A DNA stretch of 64,000 nt from Filobasidium wieringae (GCA_001600055.1 BCIV01000005.1:124001-188000); one strand, 5' to 3'; shown: positions 1 to 11,060, counted from the stretch's first letter. Numbers and translations: made by a program. The notes: generated by a model from the sequence alone, not told the origin.

Positions 1-723
1 GCGAACATCATGCAGGAAGACTGGGGGGTTTCTAGTATCATGACTGCCGTGCATTTGTATGTACCTGGGTCCCCGCTTTACTTCGAACGATGATGGGATT
101 CTAACGATTCGAGTTTCTGCGCGACACAGTCTACCCATCTCGATCGGAGGAGGAATCATCTTCATCCTTATCGGCTACCTACCCCCTTCCGCGTTCCCCT
201 TGAAACTCCGGATGATCGTTGGAGCACTTATAGCAGCCGGTGGAACTCTAATGCTCGTCTTCGCTCGCGATGAAGGCTGGTATTGGAAACTCGTCGTACC
301 GGGGATGGTGGTGGGAAGCTTCGGGATGGCTATCGTCTTCATCTCGGCGAATAATAGTCTATTGATGAGGGTCCCTAGTGAATATTCTGGGTGAGTCTGG
401 GTCAGATGCTCAAGTGTTTCACTGGATAGGGTATTGATCACGATTCCATGCGCAGTGTCGTCGGAGGGATCTTCAATGCTACGCTTCAATTGGGAGCCAC
501 AGCAGGTCTAGCGATAAACGCTACCATCCAAGCCGCTTTCCCCTCATCCGACAATCACTCGAACGGAGCACACTCGATCGCTTGGAAAGGGTACGAAAGT
601 ACTTTTATCTGGATGACGGTGCTGTGTGTGGTGGTGGCGATCTTGTCGGGGATCTGGTTCAAGAATCCCATCGAAGGGGATTCAGAGGTGGAGGTGAGGG
701 TCAAGGAAGGTGAACGGATATGA
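1..723 (+). CDS. MFS transporter, C-terminal part (5' end outside window)
   Basis: Three exons are visible: 1-56, 130-390 and 456-723, with stop codon TGA at 721-723. The first intron (57-129) starts GTATGT, has a CTAAC branch site and ends CACAG. Splicing it restores the segment TAVHFLPISIGGG, which matches the TALHFLP-type segment of 14-TM drug:H+ antiporter-like MFS proteins (DHA2 group). The second intron (391-455) is GTGAGT to CAG. The product has about four to five hydrophobic helices and a charged cytosolic tail. It probably sits in the plasma membrane and exports small molecules; substrate unknown. The N-terminal half lies upstream of the window. A second transporter of this general type sits at 58.8-60.4 kb. 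Confidence 0.85.
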
Positions 724-1058
724 TGGAGGAGTAGATTACGAATAGATGGTTACATAGGATCGAGACCGTTGTACAGGAATAGAAATACATGAGATCGCAT
801 TGCCCGTTGCAAGAAAAGGAAACATGAAACACATCGGGTAGATTCAGGATTCGCTCGCTATCAACGATGAATATGCTGCGCCGGTTGCTGACGTGTATTC
901 TAGCCGTGTTCGATCATAGTTCTCTGCATGCAGCTGCATGGTAGGTGACCTCCCATGACCAGACCTCGTATCAATCATATCAACTACCTAGAGAGCCGCC
1001 TCAACCTCACGCCGAGCTCTTCTCGCAAGATAACTACCGGAAAGAGTGTGCTTGCGAA
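724..1058. other. Intergenic, 3' of MFS gene and promoter of CWF19-like gene
   Basis: About 335 bp between two plus-strand genes. I see no ORF, RNA gene or repeat. It should hold the transporter 3'UTR and the CWF19-like promoter. Confidence 0.6.
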
Positions 1059-3591
1059 ATGTCCTCTGTAAAACCTGCCGCTAACCAGCAAACGGCAGCA
1101 CCCAAAATGTAAGAACCGCTGTAATCTAAGCTATTACTTACAACCGCTCACTTCTGCACCTGTATCCAACAGCCTAGCAATAGGCTCAGCCAATTCAAGT
1201 CTGAAGAAACTATCTACAAAAATAAATGCCTTTCAAACGAATTACGGACCGTTCGATTGTGCGTTTACCAAGATCGCTCTCATAATCCGTGTTATGACTA
1301 ATCGGAGAACGCTGGGTGCACGTACAGGTTGTGTGATCGTAGGAAATTTGTTCAAGGAGGGAGAATCGGTGGATTCTTTGAGTTCGGATCTTACCTGTAC
1401 GTGAATCGCTGGTAGTATCCATCTTCCCATGATCTATACCCGTGTTGCTCACGCACGACGAACAGTTCCTATTCCAACCTACTTCACCCACCCAACTCAT
1501 TCCTTAAGTGAAGAACTCTCGACAAAGCTTTCGACAACGAACGGAGAAGTGTTACCGAATCTGATCTATGCGGGTCGGACGGGGGTGATCAAGACGAGTA
1601 ACGGGGTTGGGATCGGATTTCTAGGTGGACGAGTTGGAGTGGAAGGAGGAGAGGTGAGTTCTCATCAACAGTTCGCGGGAAGGGTAGACATTTATGGTTT
1701 CGATCTCATTCGGACAGGAGACGGATCCTGAAGTATTGACAGAACCGGAACTTTCATCTTTCATTCAAAACCCTTCTTTCCGAACCCACACTCTTCCCCC
1801 TCCTTCCGAACCCGCTGCCCCCCGCTCATCGACAGAGACGAACATAAATCCCACGACATCCGGTCAATCTTCCATCACTCCCAAAGATCTTTCCTTAGCA
1901 GAAGCCCGAGCTCTAGCACAGAAGAAAGAGAAAGAAGAGAAGATCCCTAGTTGGACGAAAGGGCTGGACGTTCTGGTACTTCCTTCTTCACCTGCAGATT
2001 CCGAGAACGGGGGCAAGATAGGGGAGATTGTGAAACTATCAAGACCGAGGTATATCCTCACCTGCGAACCTTCTTCCTCTGCATCGAATGAGGAAGAGGG
2101 TAAGAGCGTATACGAAGAGAAAGCTCCTTTCCCTTGGACAGCTCAGGGACAGGGGTATGGGCCGGGAAGGGAAGAGAGATGGACAAGAGTCGTCAGGGTG
2201 GATCGATTTGCCGAAGCTGGAGAAAAGGGGAAGGTGAAGGGGGAAAAGAAAAAGGTCCGTCCCTCCAGATTTGCTCACTTTAACGTTGAGTATGGAATCT
2301 GATCTTCCTCCCATTGCGACAGTTCTTTTATGCGTTCACCCTACCTGATCTGAGCGGTTCTAAACCCGCTAGACCGGAGACGGTTAGACCTAACCCTTTT
2401 GTTCCTCAGCTCAACAGGGGAACGAAGAGACCTGGGGATGAAGCGGCAGATGGAGCGGATGGGAAACGGATGAAGGGAGAGGGATATGTTTGTCGGATAT
2501 GCGGACAACCTGGAGTATGCTCTCCCTCTTGTCTCTATCAACATAGGAATTCTTGACTTACGACTTTTCATTCTACGAACAACAGCATCATATTCGGGAT
2601 TGTCCGGATAAATCGAATACCCCAAGACCACCCCCACCGGAATATATTTGCCATCGATGCAACCAATCTGGTCATTGGATAAAAGATTGTCCAGAACTTC
2701 CAGCTGCTGGAGTCAAGAAGGAGCTCAAGATGCTGACTATGGATGAATGTTGGTTCTGTCTGGCTAATACGGGATGCGAGTGAGTCGACTAGACGGGATG
2801 TGATGAAGGGAAAAGGTACTGAACCTGACCTGATCGACAGTACGAGATTTATCGCTTCGGTACATAACGATTCGTATGTCGCTCTCTCGAAGGGTCATTT
2901 GATCAAGACTGGGGACAGTCAGAACCCACCCATCGTACCGGGAGGAGGACATGTATTAGTGAGTTTAAACCGATCTGTCCACTATCTCAATTGCAGCTAA
3001 CTCGTTCGTCAGATCATTCCCATTCAACACATCCCAAATCCCTTGCTCTTGCCGGAGGAAGAAGCTCGCCCATTACTCGCCGAGATCGCCGAGATCAAGT
3101 CTCAAGTTCAACGGACATTCGAGGCTAACAACGCGGTGCCTGTCTTCTGTGATATGTACCGGAACTACGCGAGAGCACAACATGGTCAGATTCAGGCTAT
3201 TCCGATCCCTAAATCAAGAGCAGGGGAGGTGGAGGATATGTTTAGAAAGGCAGCGAAGAGTGAGGGATGGGAGTGGGAGTCAGGCGATGGAGAAGAGTTG
3301 TTGAAAAGTGCAAAGGGGAGGGAATTCATTAGGATCGATCTGCCAAATGGAAAAGTGCTGGTTCACTTTATTGAAGGGAAATTCAACTTGCAATTTGCTC
3401 GGTGAGTCTGTCTCTGGTCGCAGTCGTGTCAACAAGAGTCCTTCTGATCGTCGACAATTGACAGATCGCATCTTGCGGACTTTTTGAGAACGCCTGATCG
3501 AGCTAATTGGCAAGTCTGCCAGACAACCGATGAGCAGATCAAGCGAGATGTACAGGCTTTCAAAAAGGCATTTAATAGCGTAGGACAATAA
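1059..3591 (+). CDS. CWF19L1/Drn1-like lariat-debranching cofactor with zinc knuckles
   Basis: Exons: 1059-1108, 1173-1258, 1328-1396, 1466-1653, 1718-2284, 2323-2520 (end approximate), an exon from about 2590 to 2779, 2841-2958, 3013-3401 and 3465-3591 (stop TAA). The N-terminus reads ILAIGSANSSLKKL, then FDCCVIVGNLF and PIPTYF with LIYAGRTGV. These are the landmarks of the calcineurin-like N-terminal domain of CWF19L1/Drn1. After FFYAFTLPDL come two CCHC knuckles (CRICGQPGHHIRDC, split by an intron, and CHRCNQSGHWIKDC). Then come CwfJ_C_1 (DECWFCLAN..., GGGHVLIIPIQHIP) and CwfJ_C_2 to the end. Drn1/CWF19L1 works with the lariat debranching enzyme Dbr1 in intron turnover in the nucleus. Human CWF19L1, as I recall it, lacks the CCHC pair. 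The intron at 2285-2322 is only 38 nt. Confidence 0.88.
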
Positions 3592-3769
3592 TACCGCCAG
3601 TCGACTTCGTTCATCGGAGCTTGTTAACGTACATACTATCCAGTCATCGAACGAATGGAGGACCGCATGATAGACATCCTATCTTTTCGCTGGTATGCGT
3701 ATTCCTGTCGTGCTGCATGAACATGATGATATTAGAGAAGGTCAGCTTAAGTAGGTAGCACTGTATCAC

Positions 3770-5290
3770 CTACGGCTTCGCTGCAGGAGGAGGTGCTTCA
3801 GGCTGGGCGCACTGGCGACGCGAGGGGTCCGGAGCGCCAAAGTCGCGATCGCTGAACCCACCCCCCGTAAGGCTGCTCCTGAAGCTCCCGGTCCTGAAAG
3901 ATTCGAATCAGGAAACGGTTTCTTCTCTAAACAAAATCAATAAGACACTGACGTCGAAGATCCTGTTGAGAGGGGGGTATTCTTCATATAAGAGTCAGCA
4001 GAAGAGGTGGAAGGTGGCATATTCGGCGGCTCTTCTGATATGATAGCCTCTGGCGTTTCGAGGCACGTTAAGCAGAGACGAGTTTGAGGGATTAGCCTTT
4101 CATTTCCCCAACAGCACTATACCATGCCCTGTTTTATACTTAGTTGTCCTTGACGAGCCCAGCGAAACTCTCATCCACACTTCCAGGGGCCGAAGCCGTA
4201 AAATAAAGGAAGCAGAGTCTCAAGGGATGACACGATGACTGATTCTCCATTAAGGCTTGCGATAAGAGAGTCATCGTAGTATTAGACCAGCATATCCAGC
4301 ATGGGGTTATCAATGAAAGGAGTTCATATCTGTAAGCAAACAAGAGGGTACAGTAAGTGACATAGCCCTCAGGCTTTGCGAGATCAGGAATGAGACCATC
4401 GAAGCGGATAAGGGAGATCAGACCAACACGTGCCATATAGATATGATCGAAACCACTTGGAGATAATCAGGCGCGCCCCACGCTCAAATGGCAGACGTCT
4501 GGCCGATACCGTGTCTTACGATTAAATGAGCGATCTACCTATGTATCTATGCGATTGATCATACCATAGTTGTACAGAGATCACAATCCGTCAACTGTGA
4601 GTTGTTGCCTACGACATGTACTAGCGGGTCCGAGCCACCAGCCTAAATACTCATCAGCGACCTCGAGCAAGCTCCAGTTATAGGGAAGTTTCCTACAGCT
4701 AAGAGATCGTTGTGACAGAGGCCCAAGGCAGTTTCATTGAGCAGGTAGCTCGTTTCGTCACTGACTCGTTGCCGATTCAGACATGTGGAAACACAGACTC
4801 TATTCAGATACATGACTACAGGACTCAACTCTCCAATGATCGTTATATCTCCAAGGCTCCCATCAGTCATGACGTGTCGGCACAAGAGAGCCCTGAGTCC
4901 ATCGGTAGCCTTTGTTGCCAGTTCCAGACGTCATGCGCGGGTACATAGTTTCCTTATGAGAGGCTGTGTCGTCTAAACAATTTGTGGAACTGGATCATGA
5001 TATGGTTGATCGATCAGTGGACGGTATAGACATTAACATGAACGTGGGTCTTAATACTCACCATGCACTCGTAGGACGAGAAGCCTTTGCAGCGTACGAA
5101 GAGAGTGGCTCGCCGTCCGATGTGCATGTGTTTGCGTAAGAAGCGGAGGTCATGGTGAATTGAGAAGAGATATTGATAGGACATACAGGTGGGAAGAACA
5201 ACAATAGCGTTTTTCGTCTACTTCAGGCATCTCATACCTGTTTCCTCACAGTAAGGGAACCCCTTAACAGACAAAGGAAGCATTTAAAGG
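3770..5290 (-). CDS. Probable multi-pass membrane protein gene, exon model incomplete
   Basis: I do not recognise the family with certainty, and this model is partial. The two 3' exons are firm: 4116-3953 and 3893-3770, joined by a GTCAGT...CAG intron. They encode a Cys- and Ser-rich cytosolic-type tail (LCLTCLETPEAIISEEPP, then GGGFSDRDFGAPDPSRRQC) ending at TAG 3772-3770. An exon ending at 5062 before GTGAGT reads AIVVLPTCMSYQYLFSIHHD and then GRRATLFVRCKGFSSYECM, like a first TM segment plus loop of a basidiomycete seven-TM protein. Between them are plausible exons (ATDGLRALLCRHVMTDGSLG near 4907; GGSDPLVHVVGNNSQLTDC near 4640; LIRFDGLIPDL near 4400; VIVSSLETLLPLFYGFG near 4230). Joining them all leaves in-frame stops that I could not remove, so the gene may be real with misread splice sites, or it may be decaying. 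Confidence 0.35.
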
Positions 5291-5469
5291 CGAGTTGAGG
5301 CGATAGTGCCGTCGCGCCATTCCTGATTGTCGCGAAAAGTAATCATGCCGCCTGGAAATAGGTCGCCGGATGTTTTGGCCCTCTGACAAAAAGCCTAGCG
5401 TATGTGGTTCACCACGACGATGATGCATAAAAAATACCATGGGCACGACAGTGCCTAGCTATAGACTCC

Positions 5470-6162
5470 CTATCGAAACAATATATATATGATTCCCACT
5501 ATGCCCAAGTCTCCTCGTAAAAATGCATAGAGTACAGTCGCTATAATAGCGTTTCGAGTCTTCCTCTGATTTTGGGATCGTTCATCTGGATAGTTCTGCG
5601 AGGCTTCTTGTATGTGGCGAGGAGAACCGTCCGCCAGAGATTGCAGGCCCCGCTCAAATTTGAAGGGAACAACCTGCTCGTGAGATTCGCTTCGAGGCTG
5701 CTCATTCTCCGTGCCTACTGGTAGCCGTGCAACATCGTAGCGGATATGGTACGTTTGTTGGATATTTGGTGCTATCGGTTGCCGATAGCTCTCTTCTCGC
5801 CGGCCGTACACGTTATGATAGTCACCGTCACGCTCAGAGGCGGAAGCCTTTTCGCTGTTTTCATACTCATCCCTCCACAAAACGAAGGAGGCAGACACTT
5901 CGGTCGTGGCCATCACACTCATCTGTGGAGAACCAGTGACTTCAGTGACAGAATCTCTGGATGAACTGCTGCGTATAGTGCTAGAGACGGGTAGATCGAA
6001 GCCATCTACATCTAGGCTACACTTAGTAGGCGCTGGTCGAGGTGGTCTACAACAGGTTGGCGTTCAGTTCGTGAAGTCAGCCTCATCATGTGCGGTAGAT
6101 TCAGTGACTCACTTGCGTTTCGGGATAAGCGGTTTGTGGATTTCTTTGTTTGGATGAGGCAT
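5470..6162 (-). CDS. Tail-anchored, mostly disordered protein, 208 aa
   Basis: Not recognised. Two exons close the frame exactly: 6162-6113 (ATG in context GGCCATGC) and 6046-5470 (stop TGA), joined by a 66-nt GTGAGT...GTAG intron. The protein begins MPHPNKEIHKPLIPKRKPP, is Ser/Arg/Glu-rich and low in order for about 170 residues, and ends in one hydrophobic helix (NAIIATVLYAFLRGDLGIVG) with only a few residues after it. That suggests a C-terminal tail anchor facing the cytosol. It lies upstream of, and in the same direction as, the incomplete membrane-protein gene at 3.8-5.3 kb. No enzymatic motif is visible. Confidence 0.6.
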
Positions 6163-6608
6163 GGCCTGAACGAAGTGCGGATTGCATATATTTGTGACAT
6201 CTAGTCCTGCCTGTCTCTGGCCCCGCGCCGATTGCTCTTATAGCCATCTCGCTAGTGCCAAGTTCGAAGGCAAATAGAAGCAAAAAGGAGAGATACAGCT
6301 AGCTGTGTAACCGTGTGTTGTGAACCTGTCAGACCGATTACTTCAAACTAAGTTGAGACTTTTCTGATGCAAATGTCTATCTCTTGCACGTGTTTCTCGC
6401 AATCTAGTAAAAGCGATACCTGCTCGACCATAGTATAGGAATCTGTCATGAAGTTGGATGCCTCAGGTACAAAGTTTCTATACAAATGCTTCAATATCTA
6501 GCTGAACTCCACTTTGGTCACCGATAGTCGTGTGCTCGTGAGCGGTCTTTCCTGTCCGATTTGGCAATGTACCCAATCAAGGTACAGGAGTGGCGTTCTG
6601 CCAACTGC
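6163..6608. other. Intergenic
   Basis: About 445 bp between two minus-strand genes. Short ORFs exist on both strands, but none has a recognisable sequence or splice pattern. It should contain the promoter of the tail-anchored gene at 6162. Confidence 0.5.
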
Positions 6609-7060
6609 TCAAGGCGCAGATGGATGCTCGTAATCCTCTGCTACTTCTTCCATCTTCACATTCCGGTTGATATGCGACGTATGGGTCATATCGGGGTTTA
6701 TAGTTCGACCTTCATTGGCAACTTCGCCTTTAGACCGACCAACTTTACTGCGTCGCTCTTGCTGCTCTTTAGTCATGGTTCGATCTTTAGGAGGTATATT
6801 CACTGGAATTTTAAACGTTCTCCAGCTGAGTTTTGGTCCCGGAGGCATTTGCGGCCGAATGGAAGAAGCATCACTTTGTATACTGCCAGAATTGTCGATG
6901 GTGGGAGGAGCGTCAGCGTATAGTTTGAAAAACCAGGTCCCCAGACTTACCTTTCTGCGCGTGGCTCATTCGATTCTTCCCAGGTCATGTTGGAGTGGCT
7001 CTTGGTCGAGTTTGTGTCTGTCACCTCTTGGGAAGGTGTGTATCCTCTGTCAGTGCCCAT
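6609..7060 (-). CDS. Small hydrophilic protein, 127 aa, or 3' exons of a larger gene
   Basis: Not recognised. Exons 7060-6951 and 6882-6609 are joined by a clean 68-nt GTAAGT...GGCAG intron and total 384 nt. The sequence is polar: MGTDRGYTPSQEV at the start, PGPKLSWRTFKIPVNIPPK in the middle, then a basic stretch (EQQERRSKVGRSKGE) and an acidic end (MEEVAEDYEHPSAP, stop TGA). This looks like the cytosolic tail of a membrane protein. The sequence just upstream on the same strand carries remnants resembling the membrane gene at 3.8-5.3 kb, so this could be the tail of a duplicated copy rather than an independent gene. Confidence 0.45.
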
Positions 7061-7580
7061 ACTGTCGGGCTGTATGAAATCGCTTCATGAACAGGGGTTC
7101 TGTCCAATGGCATTGCTATGCTCGACGCTTGTATCTTATATCGACTGCTTGGAAAGCCGTTATTCCAACGCAAGAAGGCAGTCACAAATGATGCACCAAT
7201 GTCTACCATCCTCTCCTCACGCCACAGGCAAATGACGTCTCCCTCACAAAGGAATTCTCTCCACCCCTATTTTCGCACGCGTGATCTCTTCTGGTCGCAA
7301 TATCATATCGCCGTCGAAACGTATGTAACCCTTCCCTAATCACTGTTCACACAATGAGTACCCACATCTTGAGATCAGTGACATGAGAAATACGTGTTGT
7401 GCTTTTTTGCATTCCAGTATGTAATTTGCAGGCATTCACGCTTGATATCCGAAACAAAGTACTGTTCTTCATTGCCATGTCATGTATAGCTAGAATTCTC
7501 TGCCTACTGAAGAAGAAAGATATTGATAGGACACGAAAATTGTACACATCGGGACTATCATAGCTGTGCGGTTGATAACG
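7061..7580 (-). pseudogene. Decayed partial copy of the membrane-protein gene at 3.8-5.3 kb
   Basis: Read on the minus strand, positions around 7560-7510 give MIVPMCTIFVSYQYLSSSV followed soon by a TAG stop. The first-TM exon of the other copy reads AIVVLPTCMSYQYLFSIHH, and the two share a 16-nt identical DNA stretch (TGTCCTATCAATATCT). Further on, NSTLFRISSVNAC parallels RATLFVRCKGFSSYEC, and YIRFDGDMIL parallels LIRFDGLIPD. Only about 140 nt separate the last two blocks here, against several hundred in the other copy, so the middle of the gene is missing. I infer a truncated tandem duplicate; the similarity is short and could be overread. Confidence 0.3.
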
Positions 7581-7624
7581 GCAGGGATGGGATGCCCGAA
7601 GAGCAGTGTATGAGTACAGCCAAA

Positions 7625-8329
7625 TCAGTAAGAATAGCCGTTCGCATCCTTATGTAATCCATCATGATGAGGTTCCGTGACGCATTGTAGACAGTGTTGG
7701 TCCCAAGTTGGCCTTGGCGGTGGATTGTATTGACGCGCTTGTTGAGATTCTGGTGGCACGTACACTGTAGGAGGCCCGGAGTAGGGATACGGTCCCGTAG
7801 TAGGTTGCTGGGGAGCGTTCATTGTTTGCTCGAAATATTGTTGAGGCTGAGCACCTTGAGGATTGAAACTATACTGTTGAGGCCCATATGGGTATTGGTT
7901 TTGAGGATTGATATATTGAGGGGAGTGCTGACCGAAAGAACCAGTATAAGTATAGGGGGCCTGCTTCGGAGGCTGAGGTGAGGGTTGGGTATAATCCCTA
8001 TACCACGGCACATTTTGATACGACCCAGGTCTCGAATCTGTACCGTTGTAAGAGCCGCTTGTATTGTATGATGACGGACACAAGCTTGAAGAGCTTTGCG
8101 ATGAAGGATCAATATGTACAGAGGAATCGGACGGGTATGGCGTGTATTCAGGGGGAGGATCTTCTGGGTAAGACCCTTGAGTGGATGCTGCTACAGAGCT
8201 TCCTCCATGAGGGGCTTCGGATATAGCCTGCGATGAGCTTATCGAACCAGGAGGTTTGTACATTGTATACGTGATTTGCACCATGATAGGCCTGCCTCGA
8301 GGACCATTCTCATCATCCGAAAGCGGCAT
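7625..8329 (-). CDS. Pro/Gln/Tyr-rich protein with C-terminal Cys/His segment, 234 aa
   Basis: A single uninterrupted reading frame from ATG (8329) to TAG/TGA-type stop at 7625-7627. The protein is mostly low-complexity, with a PPPEYTPYP stretch and many QPQ, QYN and PYG runs. It ends in a short ordered-looking piece, WDQHCLQCVTEPHHDGLHK, with two Cys and four His that could bind a metal. It has no signal peptide or TM segment. PPPEY is a PPxY-type motif, recognised in general by WW domains of NEDD4-family ligases. No function can be assigned. Confidence 0.55.
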   Translation of the reverse strand: MPLSDDENGPRGRPIMVQITYTMYKPPGSISSSQAISEAPHGGSSVAASTQGSYPEDPPPEYTPYPSDSSVHIDPSSQSSSSLCPSSYNTSGSYNGTDSRPGSYQNVPWYRDYTQPSPQPPKQAPYTYTGSFGQHSPQYINPQNQYPYGPQQYSFNPQGAQPQQYFEQTMNAPQQPTTGPYPYSGPPTVYVPPESQQARQYNPPPRPTWDQHCLQCVTEPHHDGLHKDANGYSY

Positions 8330-8768
8330 AGTTCAGAATACGAGCAAGAATATATGTCGCATAATGATGCATTGCTGCATCCAATCCACGCTTCTTTCAC
8401 GCACTCTTTATACCCATATCAACCCAATATAGTTCATTTTCAAGAAGCGTGTCTCACAAAGGTAGGTCTGGACCGCTGCTCATGCCCCCGAATGACGGAC
8501 ACGGTCAATCTCGATTGTGGCTCATGACGAGCGAAAGGCACCGCTGACGCATGTGGTCCAAAGTCAATGATGTGGCGGCTATCAGAACTGCACACAAAGT
8601 TCCTCCGTCATTAGTATTATAAGTTTCAGCTACACGAGAACCCTCAGAGTAGAGAGGAGGAGAGCGACGAATCCACTGCGTAGTCTATCGCAAAGTATCG
8701 CGTGATCGCCTGTGGTCGTGATATCGTAACATCATGAAAAGCGTATACAACCCTCCACTCCCTTCCTC
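8330..8768. other. Intergenic between two minus-strand genes
   Basis: About 440 bp. It should hold the promoter of the Pro/Gln-rich gene and the 3'UTR of the PCI gene. No RNA gene or repeat is recognisable. Confidence 0.5.
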
Positions 8769-11060
8769 TCAACCTCCTTTAGGTTTGACCCTCTGATTCA
8801 AAGCGGGGAACGGTCCGTTCTTAGCCAAGACGACCGTCCGTTTCTCATGTGAAATGTAGCCCTTCATATACCCCTATTCCCGCCGAGTTGTCGGATCAGT
8901 TTTCAAAGCACGGACGGGATTGAGATGTTGTAAATGAGGAGGAAGACTCGCCTTCCAGATCATCCCCGCCAAGAGACATTCCACCTCGTCGACGTCCATA
9001 CTGACTCCTTGTGATTGTAAAGCGATCCTAAACGATTCTATAGGGATCCTAGATGTCTTAACCATCGCCACCCAGCTGTGTCGTACGGGTCAAAAGCCAG
9101 GGCGAAAATCGAAATCGAATGAGCAGTCCGCTCAGAAACCTCGCAGGCCAAACCAGACCCGAAACGAAAACAAGGAAACTTGCAGACTCACACGCCCCTG
9201 ATCAACCCTCTCAAACAGACCTCCCTTCCTCTCTCCATCGCCATCCAAACGGCCACATCGACCCTCATCCCATCCACCTGCATCTCCTCCCCTTCCCTTT
9301 CCCCATCCTGGTCCCTCTGTCCAGCCAAACTAACCGCTCCCAAATCCTCCCCTGCTCTATCGACAAGCGCCCCGGATTGTAACCTCTCCAGAGCTCGGTC
9401 GTACCCCCTCACATCGCCCGACCGAATGGCCCCGATGAATTTCCCATAGAGGTGATCTATACGGGGGAAAAGGGTGAGGAGGAGTCGGCTAGGGAAGAGA
9501 CCTAGTCGGAGTCGAGCGGGGATCAGATGCATCAGGATCAACCTATGCACAAGTAACGTCATGCCAGACCGGGATCGTTTCCGCGAACGAAAAGAAAGGA
9601 AGACAGAAAAATGAAAGGAAAAAAAAAAAGACCGCAGGTATCAACCAATCGACCCTCCGATCAACCCCCTCAACCGATTAAAAGACGTACTCCTGATTCC
9701 TCCTACTTCCACCTAAACACCAATCCCAAGCCCATCCCAGCTCTGTAGCGGCCCCCTCATCGTCCCCCGCACGAAAGGCGAGCAGGCCGAGGTAATATTT
9801 CCAGGTGACTCTGTCGCATAGCTTGAAGGAGGAGAGGGGGGGGATGGTCGGGTCCGCTTGGACTGCGCGGACTAGTTGTTTGGAGAGGTTTGTGCGGTCG
9901 ATCTAAGTGGTGGGGGGGTGGGGGTGGTGGCGGGGTGAGGATGTAGGGAGGATCAGGGAGTAAGAGAATCCAAACGACCATAACAACAACAAAAATCCCC
10001 AGATCGAGCATCAGCCAACTCTCACTCCCAACTCTCAAACCGAAACCCCCAATCGAAGCTCGGAGTCACTTACCTTGAAGTACCACTTCAAGTTCAAATT
10101 GGCCATCCTATAAACCCCTTTCCTCTTACTCAGATGTTGCGGGTTGGATCTGGGAAGGGGAGGCAATCAAGGGGAGGTGAAATAACGGCCGGAGCGGGGA
10201 AATGAAGGATGGGATGGGATAGGAAGATCATTGGTCCATTCGAATCAATTCAGATCAATTCAGATCAAGTCAGATCAGTTTCGGTTACGTTTCATGCCAA
10301 GTACGAGCACTGGTAAGGAAGAGAAGAGGAACGTACCGATCCCCTACACAGACTTTGAACCCGCTCTGAAACACTCTTGCGCAATCCTCAGCGAATTTCA
10401 TCTCTGCTCCCATACTCGTTGTCTGTCCCTGTCCCTGTCCCTGCACCCCTCCTTGTCCCTGCGGCCCTAAAGCAAGCTGTTGTTCCCTCATCTCAAACTG
10501 CCTGGCGGTCCACTCCGTATCGGCCAAAAGGGAAAGATGTCGGAGATCGTGTAGCAAGACGTAGAGAGGTGGGAGGACCCAGGAGGTGGAGGTTAGCGTG
10601 GTGTGTAGTCGGATGTAATTGTTTATACATGATTTTTGGGAGGTGTAGCTGCGTGGGCGGGAGCGGAGAAGGGGGGGGGGGAGATGAAGTGGATGGGAGG
10701 AAGAGGAGGTGGGAGAAAGCGGGAGGTCAGATATATGTATGTATATAGGAGAGAAAAGAGGAGAGACGACCAAAAAACGAACGCTTCGATCCATTGTTCC
10801 TTCAACTCCATCAACCCGGCCCAGATCCTATCTACCAAGATCCCCCGCCACTCCGTATCCAATCCCAATGCCGCCCCTCGTCTCCCGATCATCATCTCCA
10901 ATGAACTTTTCGTCTCGACATCTTGCAGGGCAAGCAAGACGTTGTAAGTCGGGTCGGACGTCTGGGAGAGAGATTTGGCCAGTCTGTTTTGTTTTTGATT
11001 GGAGATTGATTCCGAGACCCGGGTGAGGTAGTCTGAGAGTTGTGGTGGTGGAGGAGCCAT
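8769..11060 (-). CDS. PCI-domain protein of the PCID2/Thp1/Csn12 family
   Basis: Seven exons: 11060-10783, 10648-10337, 10149-10074, 9902-9691, 9542-9192, 9075-8952 and 8873-8769; 1,458 nt, 485 aa. Landmarks in order: WVLPPLYVLLHDLRHLSLLAD, KRKGVYRMANLNLKWYFK, a helical repeat domain (LGLFPSRLLLTLFPRIDHLYGK; RSGDVRGYDRAL), then the winged-helix end VECLLAGMIWK/GYMKGYISHEKRTVVLAKNGPFPAL. These are the hallmarks of the family that includes TREX-2 subunit Thp1/PCID2 and Csn12. The DLR..AD signature leans towards Thp1/PCID2, which with Sac3 and Sem1 couples SAGA-linked transcription to mRNA export. A Gly/Gln-rich insert lies near residue 165. The last intron (8951-8874) has a GC donor. Introns here are long for this window (78-187 nt). 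It shares a 221-bp divergent promoter with ATG3. Confidence 0.85.
10240..10281. repeat. Short tandem repeat in an intron of the PCI gene
   Basis: Four to five imperfect 10-nt units of the type GATCAATTCA lie inside the intron 10336-10150. Probably a small minisatellite with no coding role. Confidence 0.6.

Noticed and set aside
2797..2840. GTGATGA plus CTGA in an intron of the CWF19-like gene
   Set aside because: The intron is 61 nt, too short for a C/D snoRNA, and has no stem.
3895..3908. tRNA B-box-like GATTCGAATC
   Set aside because: No A box or cloverleaf; it lies at an intron acceptor of the minus-strand gene.
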